Assembly: GCF_000719115.1 (NCBI RefSeq)
Contig: NZ_JOEA01000009.1
Coordinates: forward strand, 124,001-188,000
Length of the DNA: 64,000 nucleotides
From: Lentzea albidocapillata
Lineage (GTDB): Bacteria; Actinomycetota; Actinomycetes; Mycobacteriales; Pseudonocardiaceae
Direction of reading: 5' to 3'
In this document: positions 23,319 to 31,830 of the stretch, piece by piece
How positions within the stretch are numbered: position 1 is the stretch's first letter
Layout of the letters: each line of letters starts with the position of its first letter
Program-made: the position numbers and the translations under genes
Notes under the pieces: model-generated
Database searches by the model: none
Told to the model about the DNA's origin: nothing
The model's input: only the letters and a program-made list of their open reading frames with translations

Positions 23319-24455
23319 ATGCGTTTCCTGGTAGCTCCCAGCGGTTTCAAGGAGTCCCTGGACGCCTGCGCCGTCGCCGACGCGATCGCACGAGGCATCT
23401 ACCGCGTGGTGCCCGGCGCGATCGTGGACAAGGCACCACTCGTGGACGGCGGCGAAGGCTCGGCCCAGGCGCTCGCCGAAGCCACCAACGGCACCCTCGT
23501 CCCCACTCTCGTCACCGGACCGGTCGGCGAGGAGATCCCGTCCCACTTCGCGTTGCTCGGAGGCCCCGGTCCTCGCACGGCCGTGGTCGAGATGGCCGCG
23601 GCGGCAGGGCTGAGGCTCGTCCCGAAACACCACCGCGACCCGGCGACGACCACCACGTACGGCGTCGGCCAGCTCATCCGTGCCGCGCTGGACCTCGGCG
23701 TCGACCGCATCCTGGTCGGGTGCGGCGACTCCGGCACCTCAGACGGCGGCGCGGGTGCGTTGCAGGCACTGGGAGCCCGCATCACCGACGCGCGAGGCCG
23801 TGAGATCGGACGCGGGGGAGCGGCCCTGGCCGGCGCCGCCGCACTCGACCTGTCCGAAGTGGACCCGAGGCTGGACAAGGCCGAGATCACCGTGGCCTGC
23901 AACCAGCACAACGTCCTGTGCGGAGATCGGGGCGTGGCAAGGGTGTTCGGCCCGCAGAAGGGCGCGACCCCGGCACAGGTCGAACTGCTCAGCGATGCCC
24001 TGGAGAACTGGGCCGGCCTGCTCGGCGCCGGCATCCGCACCATGCCGGGCGGTGGCGCGTCCGGAGGGCTCGGCGCCGGTCTGCACGCGCTGGGCGCCAC
24101 CCTGCTGCCGCGCTTCGACGTCGTCCTTGAGCACTCCGACCTCGACGCCCGCCTGCCGGAGGCCGACCTGGTGATCACCGCGGAAGGCGCCATCGACGGC
24201 CAGACCCCGCACGGCAAGATCCCCGCGGAGGTGGCGCGCAGGGCCAAGAAGCACGGCAAGCCCGTCATCGCGCTCGCCGGCACGATCGGGGAGAACGCCC
24301 GCGCCAACCACGACGCCGGCATCGACGCCTACGCCAGCATCATCGCCGCACCCGTCACCCTGGACACCGCGATGGCCAGAACGGCGGAGCTCCTCACCGA
24401 CGCCACGGAGCGCACGCTGCGACTGCTCCTCGTCGGCGCGGCCCTCACACGATGA
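23319..24455 (+). CDS. Glycerate kinase (GarK/GlxK family)
   Basis: 378 residues of the type I glycerate kinase fold that makes 2-phosphoglycerate from D-glycerate and ATP. Markers are VAPSGFKESLDA at the N-terminus, APLVDGGEGS, VEMAAAAGL, TTTTYGVGQLI, GCGDSGTSDGGAGAL, VFGPQKGA, GGGASGGLGAGL and LVITAEGAIDGQTPHGK. The ATG at 23319 has GAGGT 5 nt upstream; an in-frame ATG at 23307 overlaps the permease stop. Close linkage to the permease suggests uptake and phosphorylation of one substrate class. The 3' end overlaps the convergent gene by 11 bp. Confidence 0.92.
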   Translation: MRFLVAPSGFKESLDACAVADAIARGIYRVVPGAIVDKAPLVDGGEGSAQALAEATNGTLVPTLVTGPVGEEIPSHFALLGGPGPRTAVVEMAAAAGLRLVPKHHRDPATTTTYGVGQLIRAALDLGVDRILVGCGDSGTSDGGAGALQALGARITDARGREIGRGGAALAGAAALDLSEVDPRLDKAEITVACNQHNVLCGDRGVARVFGPQKGATPAQVELLSDALENWAGLLGAGIRTMPGGGASGGLGAGLHALGATLLPRFDVVLEHSDLDARLPEADLVITAEGAIDGQTPHGKIPAEVARRAKKHGKPVIALAGTIGENARANHDAGIDAYASIIAAPVTLDTAMARTAELLTDATERTLRLLLVGAALTR

Positions 24456-25056
24456 TCTCGACCTCCTTGCGGAGCCTGGCGCCGTCCAGCAGTTCGAGGT
24501 CGTCGCCGCTCCAGAAGCGGCCGGGGTCGTACCAGTTGGGCCGGCGCTTGGGCAGCAGCCCCATCTCCTCGTACGTCACGGCCACGATCTCCGCGCAGAA
24601 CGCGCTCTCGATGCTCGCGTCGCCCTTGGGCCCCAGCGGAACCCGCCCGCGCAGCCACCGCGAGGCGAGCTTGGCGGTGGACGGGAACGGCGTGCCGTCG
24701 AGCCGCGCCACCGCCCGCAGCGCGGCGTCCTCCATCTCGCGCGTCACCTCGTGGTCGAGCTGCCGCAACCAGGCCCGCTGCCCGTACTTGTCGTGCCACG
24801 TCACGACCGCGTCGCGCAGGTCGTGCAGCTGGGCGCCGCGCTGGTGCGTGCCGCTCCACATGTCCTTCAAGGACTTGCCGAGCTCGGCGTGCCACATCAA
24901 CGGCGGCATGTCGTCGATCACGATCGCCATGCCGACGTGGTTGACCGGGCTGTTCGTCATGGCCTGGATCGCCCGGTCCGCCGCACTGCGCCCGCGGAAC
25001 ACCCACACGTCACCGGTGCGGGTCATCTCCACGGCTTTGTCCAGTGTTGTCGCCAT
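24445..25056 (-). CDS. YiiX-like permuted NlpC/P60 (papain-fold) protein
   Basis: 203 residues. His in SPVNHVGMAIV precedes Cys in SAFCAEIVAVTYEEMG; this His-before-Cys order is the circularly permuted NlpC/P60 arrangement of the YiiX/YebB type. N-terminal TGDVWVFRG also fits. Members hydrolyse amide, ester or thioester bonds, sometimes of lipids. No signal peptide is seen from the ATG at 25056, so it would be cytosolic. An in-frame upstream start at 25149 would overlap the divergent small gene. Function unknown. Confidence 0.65.
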   Translation of the reverse strand: MATTLDKAVEMTRTGDVWVFRGRSAADRAIQAMTNSPVNHVGMAIVIDDMPPLMWHAELGKSLKDMWSGTHQRGAQLHDLRDAVVTWHDKYGQRAWLRQLDHEVTREMEDAALRAVARLDGTPFPSTAKLASRWLRGRVPLGPKGDASIESAFCAEIVAVTYEEMGLLPKRRPNWYDPGRFWSGDDLELLDGARLRKEVEIIV

Positions 25057-25075
25057 GGACCAGTAGCCTAGGCAC

Positions 25076-25240
25076 ATGAAGCTGTGGAAGGTGATCGGAA
25101 TGGCCGCTTTCGCGGGTGTCGCGGCGAGCGGCGTGGTCGTCGCCCGCAACCAGCGCCGCCGCGCCGCCTACACCCCCGACCAGATCAGGGAACGTCTGCA
25201 CGAACGGCTGGCCGAGGCGTCCGCTCCCCGTTCGGAATGA
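25076..25240 (+). CDS. Small single-pass membrane protein, 54 aa
   Basis: MKLWKVIGMAAFAGVAASGV begins a predicted N-terminal membrane helix, followed by a basic patch (RNQRRRAAYT) and an amphipathic helix (PDQIRERLHERLAEAS). This pattern is common in small actinobacterial membrane proteins of unknown role. It is divergent from the YiiX-like gene by 19 bp and its 3' end overlaps the convergent MFS gene by 56 bp. The coding call rests on composition and layout. Confidence 0.55.
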   Translation: MKLWKVIGMAAFAGVAASGVVVARNQRRRAAYTPDQIRERLHERLAEASAPRSE

Positions 25241-26558
25241 GCCGGTAGGCCACAAAGGACGCCACCGCCAGCAGGACGGCGGCCACGAGCGCCGTCCCCT
25301 GCATCGCCTCGGTGAAGGTGCCCTCGCGGGCCCACGCCGACAGCAAGGTTCCGAGCACCGCGATGCCCAGCGCCGCGCCCAGTTCGTAGGCGGTCTCCGA
25401 CACCGCGGACGCCGCGCCGGCCTTGTCCGCCGGCACCGCGGACACCACGGCGTCCGTCGTGAGCGTGAGCGCCAGGCCCACGCCGGCACCGAGCATCACC
25501 AGCGCCACCGCGATGGCGCCGTAGCCCGCCGAGAAGCCGACGATCGTCAGGCCGCCCGCGCTTGCCAGCAGGCCCAGTGCGATCGCGCGGCCGCTGCCGA
25601 GCAGGCGGACGAGCGGGCCGATCACCACGACGACGAGCACCGCGGCGACGCCCAGCGGCAGTTCGCGCAGGCCAGCCTCCAGCGGCGAGTAGCCCAGCAC
25701 GTTCTGGAAGTACTGCGACAGGAAGAAGACCAGCCCGGTCAACGCGAAGATCGCGATCATGCTGGAGCCCACGGCACCGCTGAACGCCGGTTGGCGGAAG
25801 AGCGCCACGTCGATCATCGGGTGCTTCGAGGCCTGCTGACGCCGCACGAAGAGCCACAGCCCAGCCGTGCCGACGAGTGCGGCCGCGAGGGCCGCCCAGG
25901 TCGGGCCGACCAGTGCGATCTCCTTGACCGCGTAGACGAGCGGGACGACGCCGACCGCCGACAGCAGGGCCGAGACCAGGTCGAACGGGCCGGGATTCGG
26001 GTCGCGCGACTCCGGCAGCCACCACGCGCCGAACACGAGCAGCGCCGCCATCACCGGCAGGTTGATGATGAACACCGAGCCCCACCAGAAGTGCTCCAGC
26101 AACACCCCGCCGATCAGCGGGCCGAGTGTGGCGCCGGCCGTGGCCGTCGCGGCCCAGACCGCCACCGCCCGCGTGCGCTCGGCAGGGTCGGTGAACAGGT
26201 TGCGGATGATCGACAACGTCGACGGCATGATCGTCGCGCCCGCGACGCCGAGCAGGGCGCGGGCGACGATCAGCCAGCCCGCGGACGGTGCGAACGCGGC
26301 CAGCAGCGAGGCGAGGCCGAACCCGAACGCGCCCGTGAGCAGCAGCTTCTTGCGGCCGATCCGGTCACCGAGCGTGCCCATCGTGACGAGCAGGCCGCCG
26401 AGCACGAACGAGTAGATGTCGCCGATCCACAGCACCTCCGAGGTCGAAGGCCCCAGGTCCTGCTGCAGCGCGGGAATCGCGAGAGCCAGCACCGTGCCGT
26501 CCACGGCGATCAGCAACAGCGCGAGCGCGAGCACGCCCAGTGCTGCCCACTTCCGCAT
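25185..26558 (-). CDS. MFS drug exporter, DHA2 (EmrB/QacA/LfrA) family
   Basis: 457 residues, about 14 membrane segments. The N-terminus MRKWAALGVLALALLLIAVD followed by GTVLALAIPALQQDLG, and GTLGDRIGRKKLLLTGA (motif A), are typical of SmvA/QacA/LfrA proton-driven exporters of cationic dyes and antiseptics. Motif C-like GPLIGGVLLEHFWW follows. GGGGG lies upstream of the ATG at 26558. A divergent TetR and operator dyads indicate ligand-induced expression. The last residues overlap the small gene on the other strand. Confidence 0.88.
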   Translation of the reverse strand: MRKWAALGVLALALLLIAVDGTVLALAIPALQQDLGPSTSEVLWIGDIYSFVLGGLLVTMGTLGDRIGRKKLLLTGAFGFGLASLLAAFAPSAGWLIVARALLGVAGATIMPSTLSIIRNLFTDPAERTRAVAVWAATATAGATLGPLIGGVLLEHFWWGSVFIINLPVMAALLVFGAWWLPESRDPNPGPFDLVSALLSAVGVVPLVYAVKEIALVGPTWAALAAALVGTAGLWLFVRRQQASKHPMIDVALFRQPAFSGAVGSSMIAIFALTGLVFFLSQYFQNVLGYSPLEAGLRELPLGVAAVLVVVVIGPLVRLLGSGRAIALGLLASAGGLTIVGFSAGYGAIAVALVMLGAGVGLALTLTTDAVVSAVPADKAGAASAVSETAYELGAALGIAVLGTLLSAWAREGTFTEAMQGTALVAAVLLAVASFVAYRLIPNGERTPRPAVRADVP

Positions 26559-26568
26559 GACGAACCCC

Positions 26569-26622
26569 CTTAGCCGACCATCTGGTCTGTAAACTAACGT
26601 ACCGTCCAGACGGTCGGCTAAG
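26569..26622. promoter_or_regulatory. Nested operator dyads between MFS exporter and TetR
   Basis: Outer perfect 11-bp inverted repeat CTTAGCCGACC (26569-26579) and GGTCGGCTAAG (26612-26622), extended by CTGG/CCAG at symmetric positions. Inside are two local dyads, GACCA-TC-TGGTC (26576-26587) and ACCGTC-CA-GACGGT (26601-26614). This suggests two repressor dimers, one per divergent promoter. Confidence 0.7.
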
Positions 26623-26642
26623 CAAACGATAGGTTGATCACC

Positions 26643-27197
26643 ATGCCCGGAGAGCAGCGCAACGCGCCCCGCACCCGCCGTGAGGTGCTCGCAGCCGCCG
26701 CGCGCGCGTTGATCGAGCAAGGTCCGAACGTCAGCCTCGACGCCGTCGCCAAGGAGGCGGGCGTCTCGAAGGGCGGCCTGCTGCACCACTTCCGCAGCAA
26801 GCAGGCGTTGATCGTCGGACTGATCGAGGAGTGGTTCGACCACTACGACGCGACCGTCGAAAGCCTGCTCGAACCGGAGGACACACCCGGTCGCTGGACC
26901 CGCGCGCACATCAGGGCGACGTTCGTGCCGGACGACCTGTGGTCTCACCCGTCTGTCGTAACGGCGTTGCTCGGTGTTCCGGAACTTCAACAGCGCCTGG
27001 ACGTCGCCGCGACCCGCTGGAGGCAGCAAACCGATTCCGACGGCCTGCACCCACAACGCGCCGACCTCATTTCCCGTGCACTCGACGGGGTGACGCTGGC
27101 AGACCTGCTGTGGCGCGGCCAGGAGACGGCCGAGGAACGCGAACACACCCGTGACCTGCTGCTGAAGCTCACCGAGCAGGCCGGACCGCTCGTTTGA
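26643..27197 (+). CDS. TetR-family repressor of the MFS exporter
   Basis: 184 residues. The HTH shows TRREVLAAAARALIEQGPNV, SLDAVAKEAGVSKGGLLHHF and SKQALIVGLIEEW. The C-terminal domain resembles TetR_C_6-like ligand domains (DGVTLADLLWRG). ATG at 26643 is chosen; a TTG 9 bp upstream is in frame. Its position opposite the exporter and across a double dyad supports local repression and autoregulation. Confidence 0.88.
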   Translation: MPGEQRNAPRTRREVLAAAARALIEQGPNVSLDAVAKEAGVSKGGLLHHFRSKQALIVGLIEEWFDHYDATVESLLEPEDTPGRWTRAHIRATFVPDDLWSHPSVVTALLGVPELQQRLDVAATRWRQQTDSDGLHPQRADLISRALDGVTLADLLWRGQETAEEREHTRDLLLKLTEQAGPLV

Positions 27198-27211
27198 GTT
27201 TGTCCACCGAA

Positions 27212-27231
27212 CGTTGTCAAGTGGAACAACG
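27212..27231. promoter_or_regulatory. Inverted repeat upstream of the DUF5937/ArsR regulator
   Basis: CGTTGT and ACAACG with an 8-bp spacer, flanked by TTGTCC (27200-27205) and GGACAA (27240-27245). Candidate autoregulatory operator for the gene starting at 27293. Confidence 0.4.
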
Positions 27232-27292
27232 CTGACACCGGACAACGAAGTCTGCGTACCTTCGGAAGTGGTTGCACTCCGGGGGGAAGCAA

Positions 27293-28213
27293 ATGCCGAT
27301 CGTCATGTCCGAACCCGTGCCCAAGGGGCGCGGACTGACCATTCTCTTCGAGTTGGAAGACCTGGCGCGCACGCGGTTCGCCACTGCGCCGCTGCCGATG
27401 TACGAGCTGGTGTTCACGATGCACAGCGGCAACTGGGACCGCCTGCTGCTGCCGCAGCTCCGCCCGCTCGCCGAACTGATCAGGCCCGGCCGGTTCATCC
27501 CGGACTTCTTCAACTCGGCGCGGCCCGACTTCGACGAGGCCGTGTGCCAGGTGCTCGAGGTGTCCTCCACACGGGTGCGCGACCAGATCGCGAGCATGCT
27601 GGGCACCACCTCGCCGTGGCTGCGGTCGTTCGCGGCCGGCACCCCGACCTCGCGCCAGGACCTGCGATCGGCGTTCCGGTCCGGCTTCCGCGACCTGCTA
27701 GGACCCAACTGGTCGCAGACCCGCCAGGCGTTCGACGCCGAGGTGCGGCTGCGGTCGTCACAGGCGGTGACGCGCGGGCTGGGGGACCTGCTCGGCCACC
27801 TGCACCCGTCGATCTCGTGGACCTCACCGGCCCTGCACGTCGAACTGGGCTGGGACACCGAGATCTCGCTGCGCGGCACGGGGATGCTGATCGTGCCGGT
27901 GCTCAACGGCCTGACCCGCCCGGCGGTCGCGATGTTCGCCGAACCGCAGCCGCTGCTCTTCTATCCGGTCACGGCACCCCAGCCGAGCGGCGCCAGCCTG
28001 GAACTGGCACTGGGACGCACCCGCACGCTAGTGCTGCGGGCGCTCACCTCCGAACGCACCACCACCGAACTCGCCAAGCACGTGGGCATCAGCCTGCCCA
28101 CGGCGTCGCAGCACGCGACGGCCCTGCGCACCGCGGGATTCGTGTCCACCCACCGCAACGGCCGGTCGGTCCGCCACCGCCTGACCAGGCGCGGCTGGGA
28201 ACTGCTGAACTGA
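27293..28213 (+). CDS. DUF5937/ArsR-type winged-helix regulator
   Basis: 306 residues. The long N-terminal part (LTILFELEDLARTRFATAPL, then ELVFTM) is the DUF5937-type sensory region. The C-terminus is an ArsR-like winged helix (RTLVLRALTSERTTTELAKH, ISLPTASQHATALRTAGFV, RNGRSVRHRLTRRGWELL). The ATG at 27293 follows GGGGGGAAG at 3 nt spacing. A paralog of the same architecture lies at 46034-47005. Ligand and targets unknown; autoregulation at the upstream dyad is plausible. Confidence 0.78.
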   Translation: MPIVMSEPVPKGRGLTILFELEDLARTRFATAPLPMYELVFTMHSGNWDRLLLPQLRPLAELIRPGRFIPDFFNSARPDFDEAVCQVLEVSSTRVRDQIASMLGTTSPWLRSFAAGTPTSRQDLRSAFRSGFRDLLGPNWSQTRQAFDAEVRLRSSQAVTRGLGDLLGHLHPSISWTSPALHVELGWDTEISLRGTGMLIVPVLNGLTRPAVAMFAEPQPLLFYPVTAPQPSGASLELALGRTRTLVLRALTSERTTTELAKHVGISLPTASQHATALRTAGFVSTHRNGRSVRHRLTRRGWELLN

Positions 28214-28229
28214 CACCAGGGAGGCCGGC

Positions 28230-29690
28230 ATGACCGCGATGCCGCGGTACCGCACCGACCAGAGTCCTCGCGCGCTGGCAACCCGCCTGCGCGCCCTGTG
28301 CACCGCCCGCGTTCCCGTCGCCTGCGGCGTCTACGCCGGACTTTCCGCTCCGGTGCCGACGTCCGCCCTCCACGCGCGCATCACCCACGCCATGGCCCGC
28401 GCGTTCGTGGCGGGCACCTCGGCCGACGTGCCGCGCTTCGAACCACCCCCTTCCGCCCAGCTGCGCCTGCTGACCGCCGCGAGCTGGGATCGCCTCGACG
28501 GCGCCGGCCCGGACATGACGACGTTCCCGGTCGACCTGGCCTCCGAACTGTGGTGGCGCGTGCACGAACGGGCGCTCGGTTCGTCGCGTACGCCCGACCG
28601 CGCGCCTGGCTCGTCGCGCACGGCTGATCGCGCGTTCGGTTCGTCGCGTACGCCTGATCGTGCGTTCGGTTCGTCGCGTACGCCTGATCGTGCGTTCGGT
28701 TCGTCGCGCACGCCTGATCACCCGCTCGACGCATCGCGCACGCCCGAGCGCGCGCCTGGCTCGTCGCGTACGCCTGATCGTGCGCTCGGCTCGTCCCGCA
28801 CGGCTGATCGCCGTCTGGCCTGCGATCTGTTGCTGCGCCTGGGATATTCGCACCGCGCGGCCGAGGTGATCGGCCTGAGCGTGATCGACCCGCGCAAGCA
28901 CGTGCTCTCGCCCGACCTGGCCCTCGAACAACTCGCCGTCCTGCGCTGCCACCTCCCGTCCTCCGCCGTGGAGGCGATGGCGTTGCGAGGCGCCAGATCC
29001 GGGCTTCCGCCCGAGACACGGCGCGACCTGGCGTTGTTCGTGGTGTTCCGCAACGCGGCCCGCGGCGCCGACTCCACCTCGATACAGGCCGCCGCCGCGC
29101 TGGCGACCAAGGCCTCGTCCGAGCTGCCGCAGAACGGCTTCACCGGCTTGCTGAACCGGGCACGCCTGCACCGCGCGCTCGCCGCGGTCCCGTTCGTGCG
29201 CCGCGACATCGCCGAGACGCACCGGCTCCTGGGCCGGGCACTGGAATCGCTGACCTCGATCACCCCGGCCACCGAGATGGACCGGCTGGCGTGGGCGGAC
29301 GAGGCCTACGCCCTGTACGCGTTCCTCGTGCGGACCCACCTCACCATCGGCCTGGGTCAACGCGCCGCCGGCTACGCCGCCGAACTGGCCGAGATCAGCC
29401 CGGGCGACGACAGGTCGTGGGCGCTGCAGGGCGACGCGCTGGCCGCGTGTGGTCAGCTGGAGGCCGCCCTCGACGCCTACGGGCGGGGCATCGCGCTCGG
29501 TGGCTGGGGTGCTGCGCGGGCCGCCTACCTCCGTGCCTTCGTGCTGGAACGGCTCGGGCGGGTGGCTGAGGCGGCCGAGGACTACGTGCTGTCCCAGCGG
29601 ATCGATCCGACCTCGTCGGTGGTAGCGGGGTCGGTGGTGGCGGGGCAGGTCGAACGGGCCTTGCCTGGTGCCACATACGCCGTGGGCTGA
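28230..29690 (+). CDS. TPR-like protein with an internal 10-residue tandem repeat
   Basis: 486 residues. An N-terminal helical region of about 110 residues is followed by eight tandem copies of a (A/G)-x-GSSRTPDR decapeptide (residues 115-194). A helical C-terminal half contains TPR-like pairs (WALQGDALAACGQLEAALDAYGRGI, AYLRAFVLERLGRVAEAAEDY). No enzymatic motif is visible. The repeat zone is predicted to be a disordered, positively charged linker. It begins 16 bp after the ArsR-type gene behind GGGAGG, so it may be in an operon with it. Function unknown. Confidence 0.65.
   Translation: MTAMPRYRTDQSPRALATRLRALCTARVPVACGVYAGLSAPVPTSALHARITHAMARAFVAGTSADVPRFEPPPSAQLRLLTAASWDRLDGAGPDMTTFPVDLASELWWRVHERALGSSRTPDRAPGSSRTADRAFGSSRTPDRAFGSSRTPDRAFGSSRTPDHPLDASRTPERAPGSSRTPDRALGSSRTADRRLACDLLLRLGYSHRAAEVIGLSVIDPRKHVLSPDLALEQLAVLRCHLPSSAVEAMALRGARSGLPPETRRDLALFVVFRNAARGADSTSIQAAAALATKASSELPQNGFTGLLNRARLHRALAAVPFVRRDIAETHRLLGRALESLTSITPATEMDRLAWADEAYALYAFLVRTHLTIGLGQRAAGYAAELAEISPGDDRSWALQGDALAACGQLEAALDAYGRGIALGGWGAARAAYLRAFVLERLGRVAEAAEDYVLSQRIDPTSSVVAGSVVAGQVERALPGATYAVG
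28572..28811 (+). repeat. Minisatellite, 8 copies of a 30-bp in-frame unit
   Basis: Units align as GSSRTPDR with alternating AF, AP, AL or PL spacers. Three central units are nearly identical at DNA level (TTCGGTTCGTCGCGTACGCC core), which indicates recent slippage or unequal exchange. Unit length is a multiple of three, so copy-number change preserves the frame. Confidence 0.9.
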
Positions 29691-29858
29691 CTGCGGTGCG
29701 GTGGGCTGACTACTTAGTGGGCTGACTGCGGTGCGGTGGGCTGACTGCAGCGCCGCGGGCCGACTACTTAGTGGGCTGACTGCGGTGCGGTGGGCTGACC
29801 TACACAGCGGTGGGCTGACTACACAGCGGGCCGTGGGCTGGTTACACAGTGGGCTGAC
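29682..29858 (+). repeat. Irregular tandem repeat of GTGGGCTGAC
   Basis: GTGGGCTGAC occurs at 29682, 29701, 29717, 29736, 29771, 29790, 29810 and 29849, with a variant at 29833. Spacing is 16, 19-20 or 35-39 bp. The first copy is the last two codons and stop of the TPR gene. The 29691-30024 gap otherwise holds no gene I can support. Confidence 0.85.
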
Positions 29859-29959
29859 GCGATGCCCACCGCTCCTGCGCGCGATTCCTCCTGACGCAAC
29901 GCGCGAACCCCGGATTTGGTTCCCGCTCTGTCCACAGGCTCCTTGTCGACGAGAGGTTC

Positions 29960-30018
29960 GGCGGTCGCGAGTGACTCGGGTGCCGCCAGTGATTTGGCGG
30001 TCGCCAGTGACTCGGGTG
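29960..30018 (+). repeat. Two copies of a 23-bp direct repeat
   Basis: A GGCGGTCGC-N-AGTGACTCGGGTG unit at 29960-29982 and again at 29996-30018, with a partial copy between them. It lies directly downstream of the SWIM gene stop codon. Confidence 0.7.
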
Positions 30019-30024
30019 CGTGTG

Positions 30025-31830
30025 TCAGCGGGCGTCGGCTGTCACCAGTAAGCGCAGGTGTGCTGGGAGCCAGGTGGCTGCGGTCGGTGTGTCGGCGAAC
30101 GTGGTGACGTGGGCTGCGGCCGTGCGCAGGCCTGCGTTGTGCAGGTGCGCGCCTACCTCGCGCACGCGGGCCAGCAGGCTGTCCGTCAGGTGGTCCAGGC
30201 CTCGGTGGGCGGCCTCGGCCAGCACCGTCAGGGCGCTGTCGACCGTCGCGCTCAGTGGGTCGGAGGCCGTGGTGCCTGGTGACAGGGGTTGCGGTGTCGT
30301 GTCCGTCGCCAGGTCGGGGACGGTCACGCCCGTGGGGGTGAGGACGGCCAGTGGGTCTACCACGAGCGTGCCGCGGTGCCTGCGGACTGTGCCGGTGATC
30401 GTCGTCGGGTTTGCTCGCAACGCCGTTGTCAGTGCGTCCAGTGCTTGCGGTGCGATGGCTCGGTGTGTCGCCTCCAGGAGGCACGTCGTGCCGGTGGGGC
30501 CGTGCAGGGTGGCGGTCAGGCGTTGTGCGGCCGGGTCGTAGGCGAGGTCGGTCACCTCGGCCACCCGGATCGCGCGGACCAGTTCCGCCTCTACCCTCGC
30601 GCGGACCTGGCGGGGTGGTAGTTCGGCGAGGTGTGCTGCGGCTGCGTCGTAGTCTTCGATCACCAGGGCCTGCGGGAGGTGGTCCCAGGCCGTGCCGACC
30701 GGTGTGAGCGAGGTTTTGGCTACTCGGCTGGTTTTGAGCGTCACTGCGCGGCTCGCGCTGCGGGTCGCGGACTCGGACACGACGTTCGACGCTGCCAGGC
30801 GCTGGCCGGTGCGCAGAGGGGTGTCGCGTTGCACCAGCACGACGTCGCCTGACGCGAAGTAGACGTCTACCGTGTTCTCCGCGCGCAGGCGGGCACCTAG
30901 CGCGGTCAGCCGGACGCGCTTGAGCGGGGTCTCCGCGGGCTCGTCCGGGCCGAGGATCTCGGCGCGTGGGCCGGTGGCGGTCGTGCGGGCGTGTAGTTCC
31001 GTCAGCAGAGCGGCGAACCGCTCTGCCTCGTAGTCGGCGCTGCGACCGCGGTACGCGGCCAGTTGTGCGAGCAGGTCGGTGATCACGGCGGCGGGCCAGT
31101 GCAGGCGTTGCGTCGTCAGGTCGCGGTGCAGGCGCTGCCACGCGACGTCGAGTACCTCGCTCGCGTTCGTGGCGCCGTCGAGCAGCAACTGGTCGAGCAG
31201 ATCGGTGACGGCGGTCAGATCCGTTGCCGTGGTGGGAGATCCGCCCACGTCGACCGTGTCGGTGCCCTGCTCGTCCGCCTCGCGGAACGCCCACACCGCG
31301 AGTGCCGTCGCCTCGTCCTTGTTGACCGCGTCCGTGTGGACGTAGGACAGGTCGCCGGGCACGAGGAACGTGACCGTGCAGGTGGGGAGTTCCGCCTGCG
31401 CCGTCTGGTCCTGCGAGCTCGGGCGGCGGAGTTTCGCGCGGTAGCCGGCCTGGTGCGCCCTGCGGGCGCGGCGCAGCGTGCGTTCGCCCATCAACGCCAC
31501 CAGATCGGCGTCCGTCACCGCGCCCGGCGACCACAGCTCGGCGGGTGCGCTCGCCTCCTGAGTGCGTTGGTAGGCGAGGACGACCGCGATGCGGTGCCGG
31601 CAGACGCCCGCGGCTCCGCAGCTGCAGTGAGCCGCGTCGAGCGCGATGCCCGGCGGCAGGGTGGTCGTGGTGCCGTCCGGGAACTTGCCCTGGACGGCGC
31701 CGGCGGGATCGGTGTCGAGCGCCGGGACGACGCCCGCGTCGAGTTCCTTGACGGCACGTTTCACCAGACCGCGGTTGGCCAGCGCCGCGAGCGCGTCCGG
31801 GGTCAGTGCCAGCAGGTCGGGTCTGGTCAC
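30025..31830 (-). CDS. SWIM zinc-finger protein (YehQ-like)
   Basis: 601 residues. The SWIM motif is at about residues 66-80: CSC, then CRHRIAVVLAY, giving the CxCxnCxH zinc ligands. SWIM domains bind DNA or proteins. The rest is rich in helices and beta segments without another known domain. The start GTG at 31830 overlaps the stop of the VWA gene (GTGA) and replaces a longer open frame. It is the last gene of the MoxR/VWA operon, and gene content and order match E. coli yehQ after yehP. Likely an adaptor that targets the MoxR/VWA machine; inference. Confidence 0.82.
   Translation of the reverse strand: MTRPDLLALTPDALAALANRGLVKRAVKELDAGVVPALDTDPAGAVQGKFPDGTTTTLPPGIALDAAHCSCGAAGVCRHRIAVVLAYQRTQEASAPAELWSPGAVTDADLVALMGERTLRRARRAHQAGYRAKLRRPSSQDQTAQAELPTCTVTFLVPGDLSYVHTDAVNKDEATALAVWAFREADEQGTDTVDVGGSPTTATDLTAVTDLLDQLLLDGATNASEVLDVAWQRLHRDLTTQRLHWPAAVITDLLAQLAAYRGRSADYEAERFAALLTELHARTTATGPRAEILGPDEPAETPLKRVRLTALGARLRAENTVDVYFASGDVVLVQRDTPLRTGQRLAASNVVSESATRSASRAVTLKTSRVAKTSLTPVGTAWDHLPQALVIEDYDAAAAHLAELPPRQVRARVEAELVRAIRVAEVTDLAYDPAAQRLTATLHGPTGTTCLLEATHRAIAPQALDALTTALRANPTTITGTVRRHRGTLVVDPLAVLTPTGVTVPDLATDTTPQPLSPGTTASDPLSATVDSALTVLAEAAHRGLDHLTDSLLARVREVGAHLHNAGLRTAAAHVTTFADTPTAATWLPAHLRLLVTADAR

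Noticed and set aside
27200..27245. PafBC-type promoter before the DUF5937/ArsR gene (TTGTC elements)
   Set aside because: TTGTCAAG is present but no TAnnnT follows at 8 bp.
28572..28811. CRISPR array
   Set aside because: Repeats are contiguous 30-bp coding units without spacers and no cas genes are near.
29682..29858. CRISPR or iteron origin
   Set aside because: Units are 10 bp with irregular spacing and no replication gene is adjacent; left as a repeat of unknown role.
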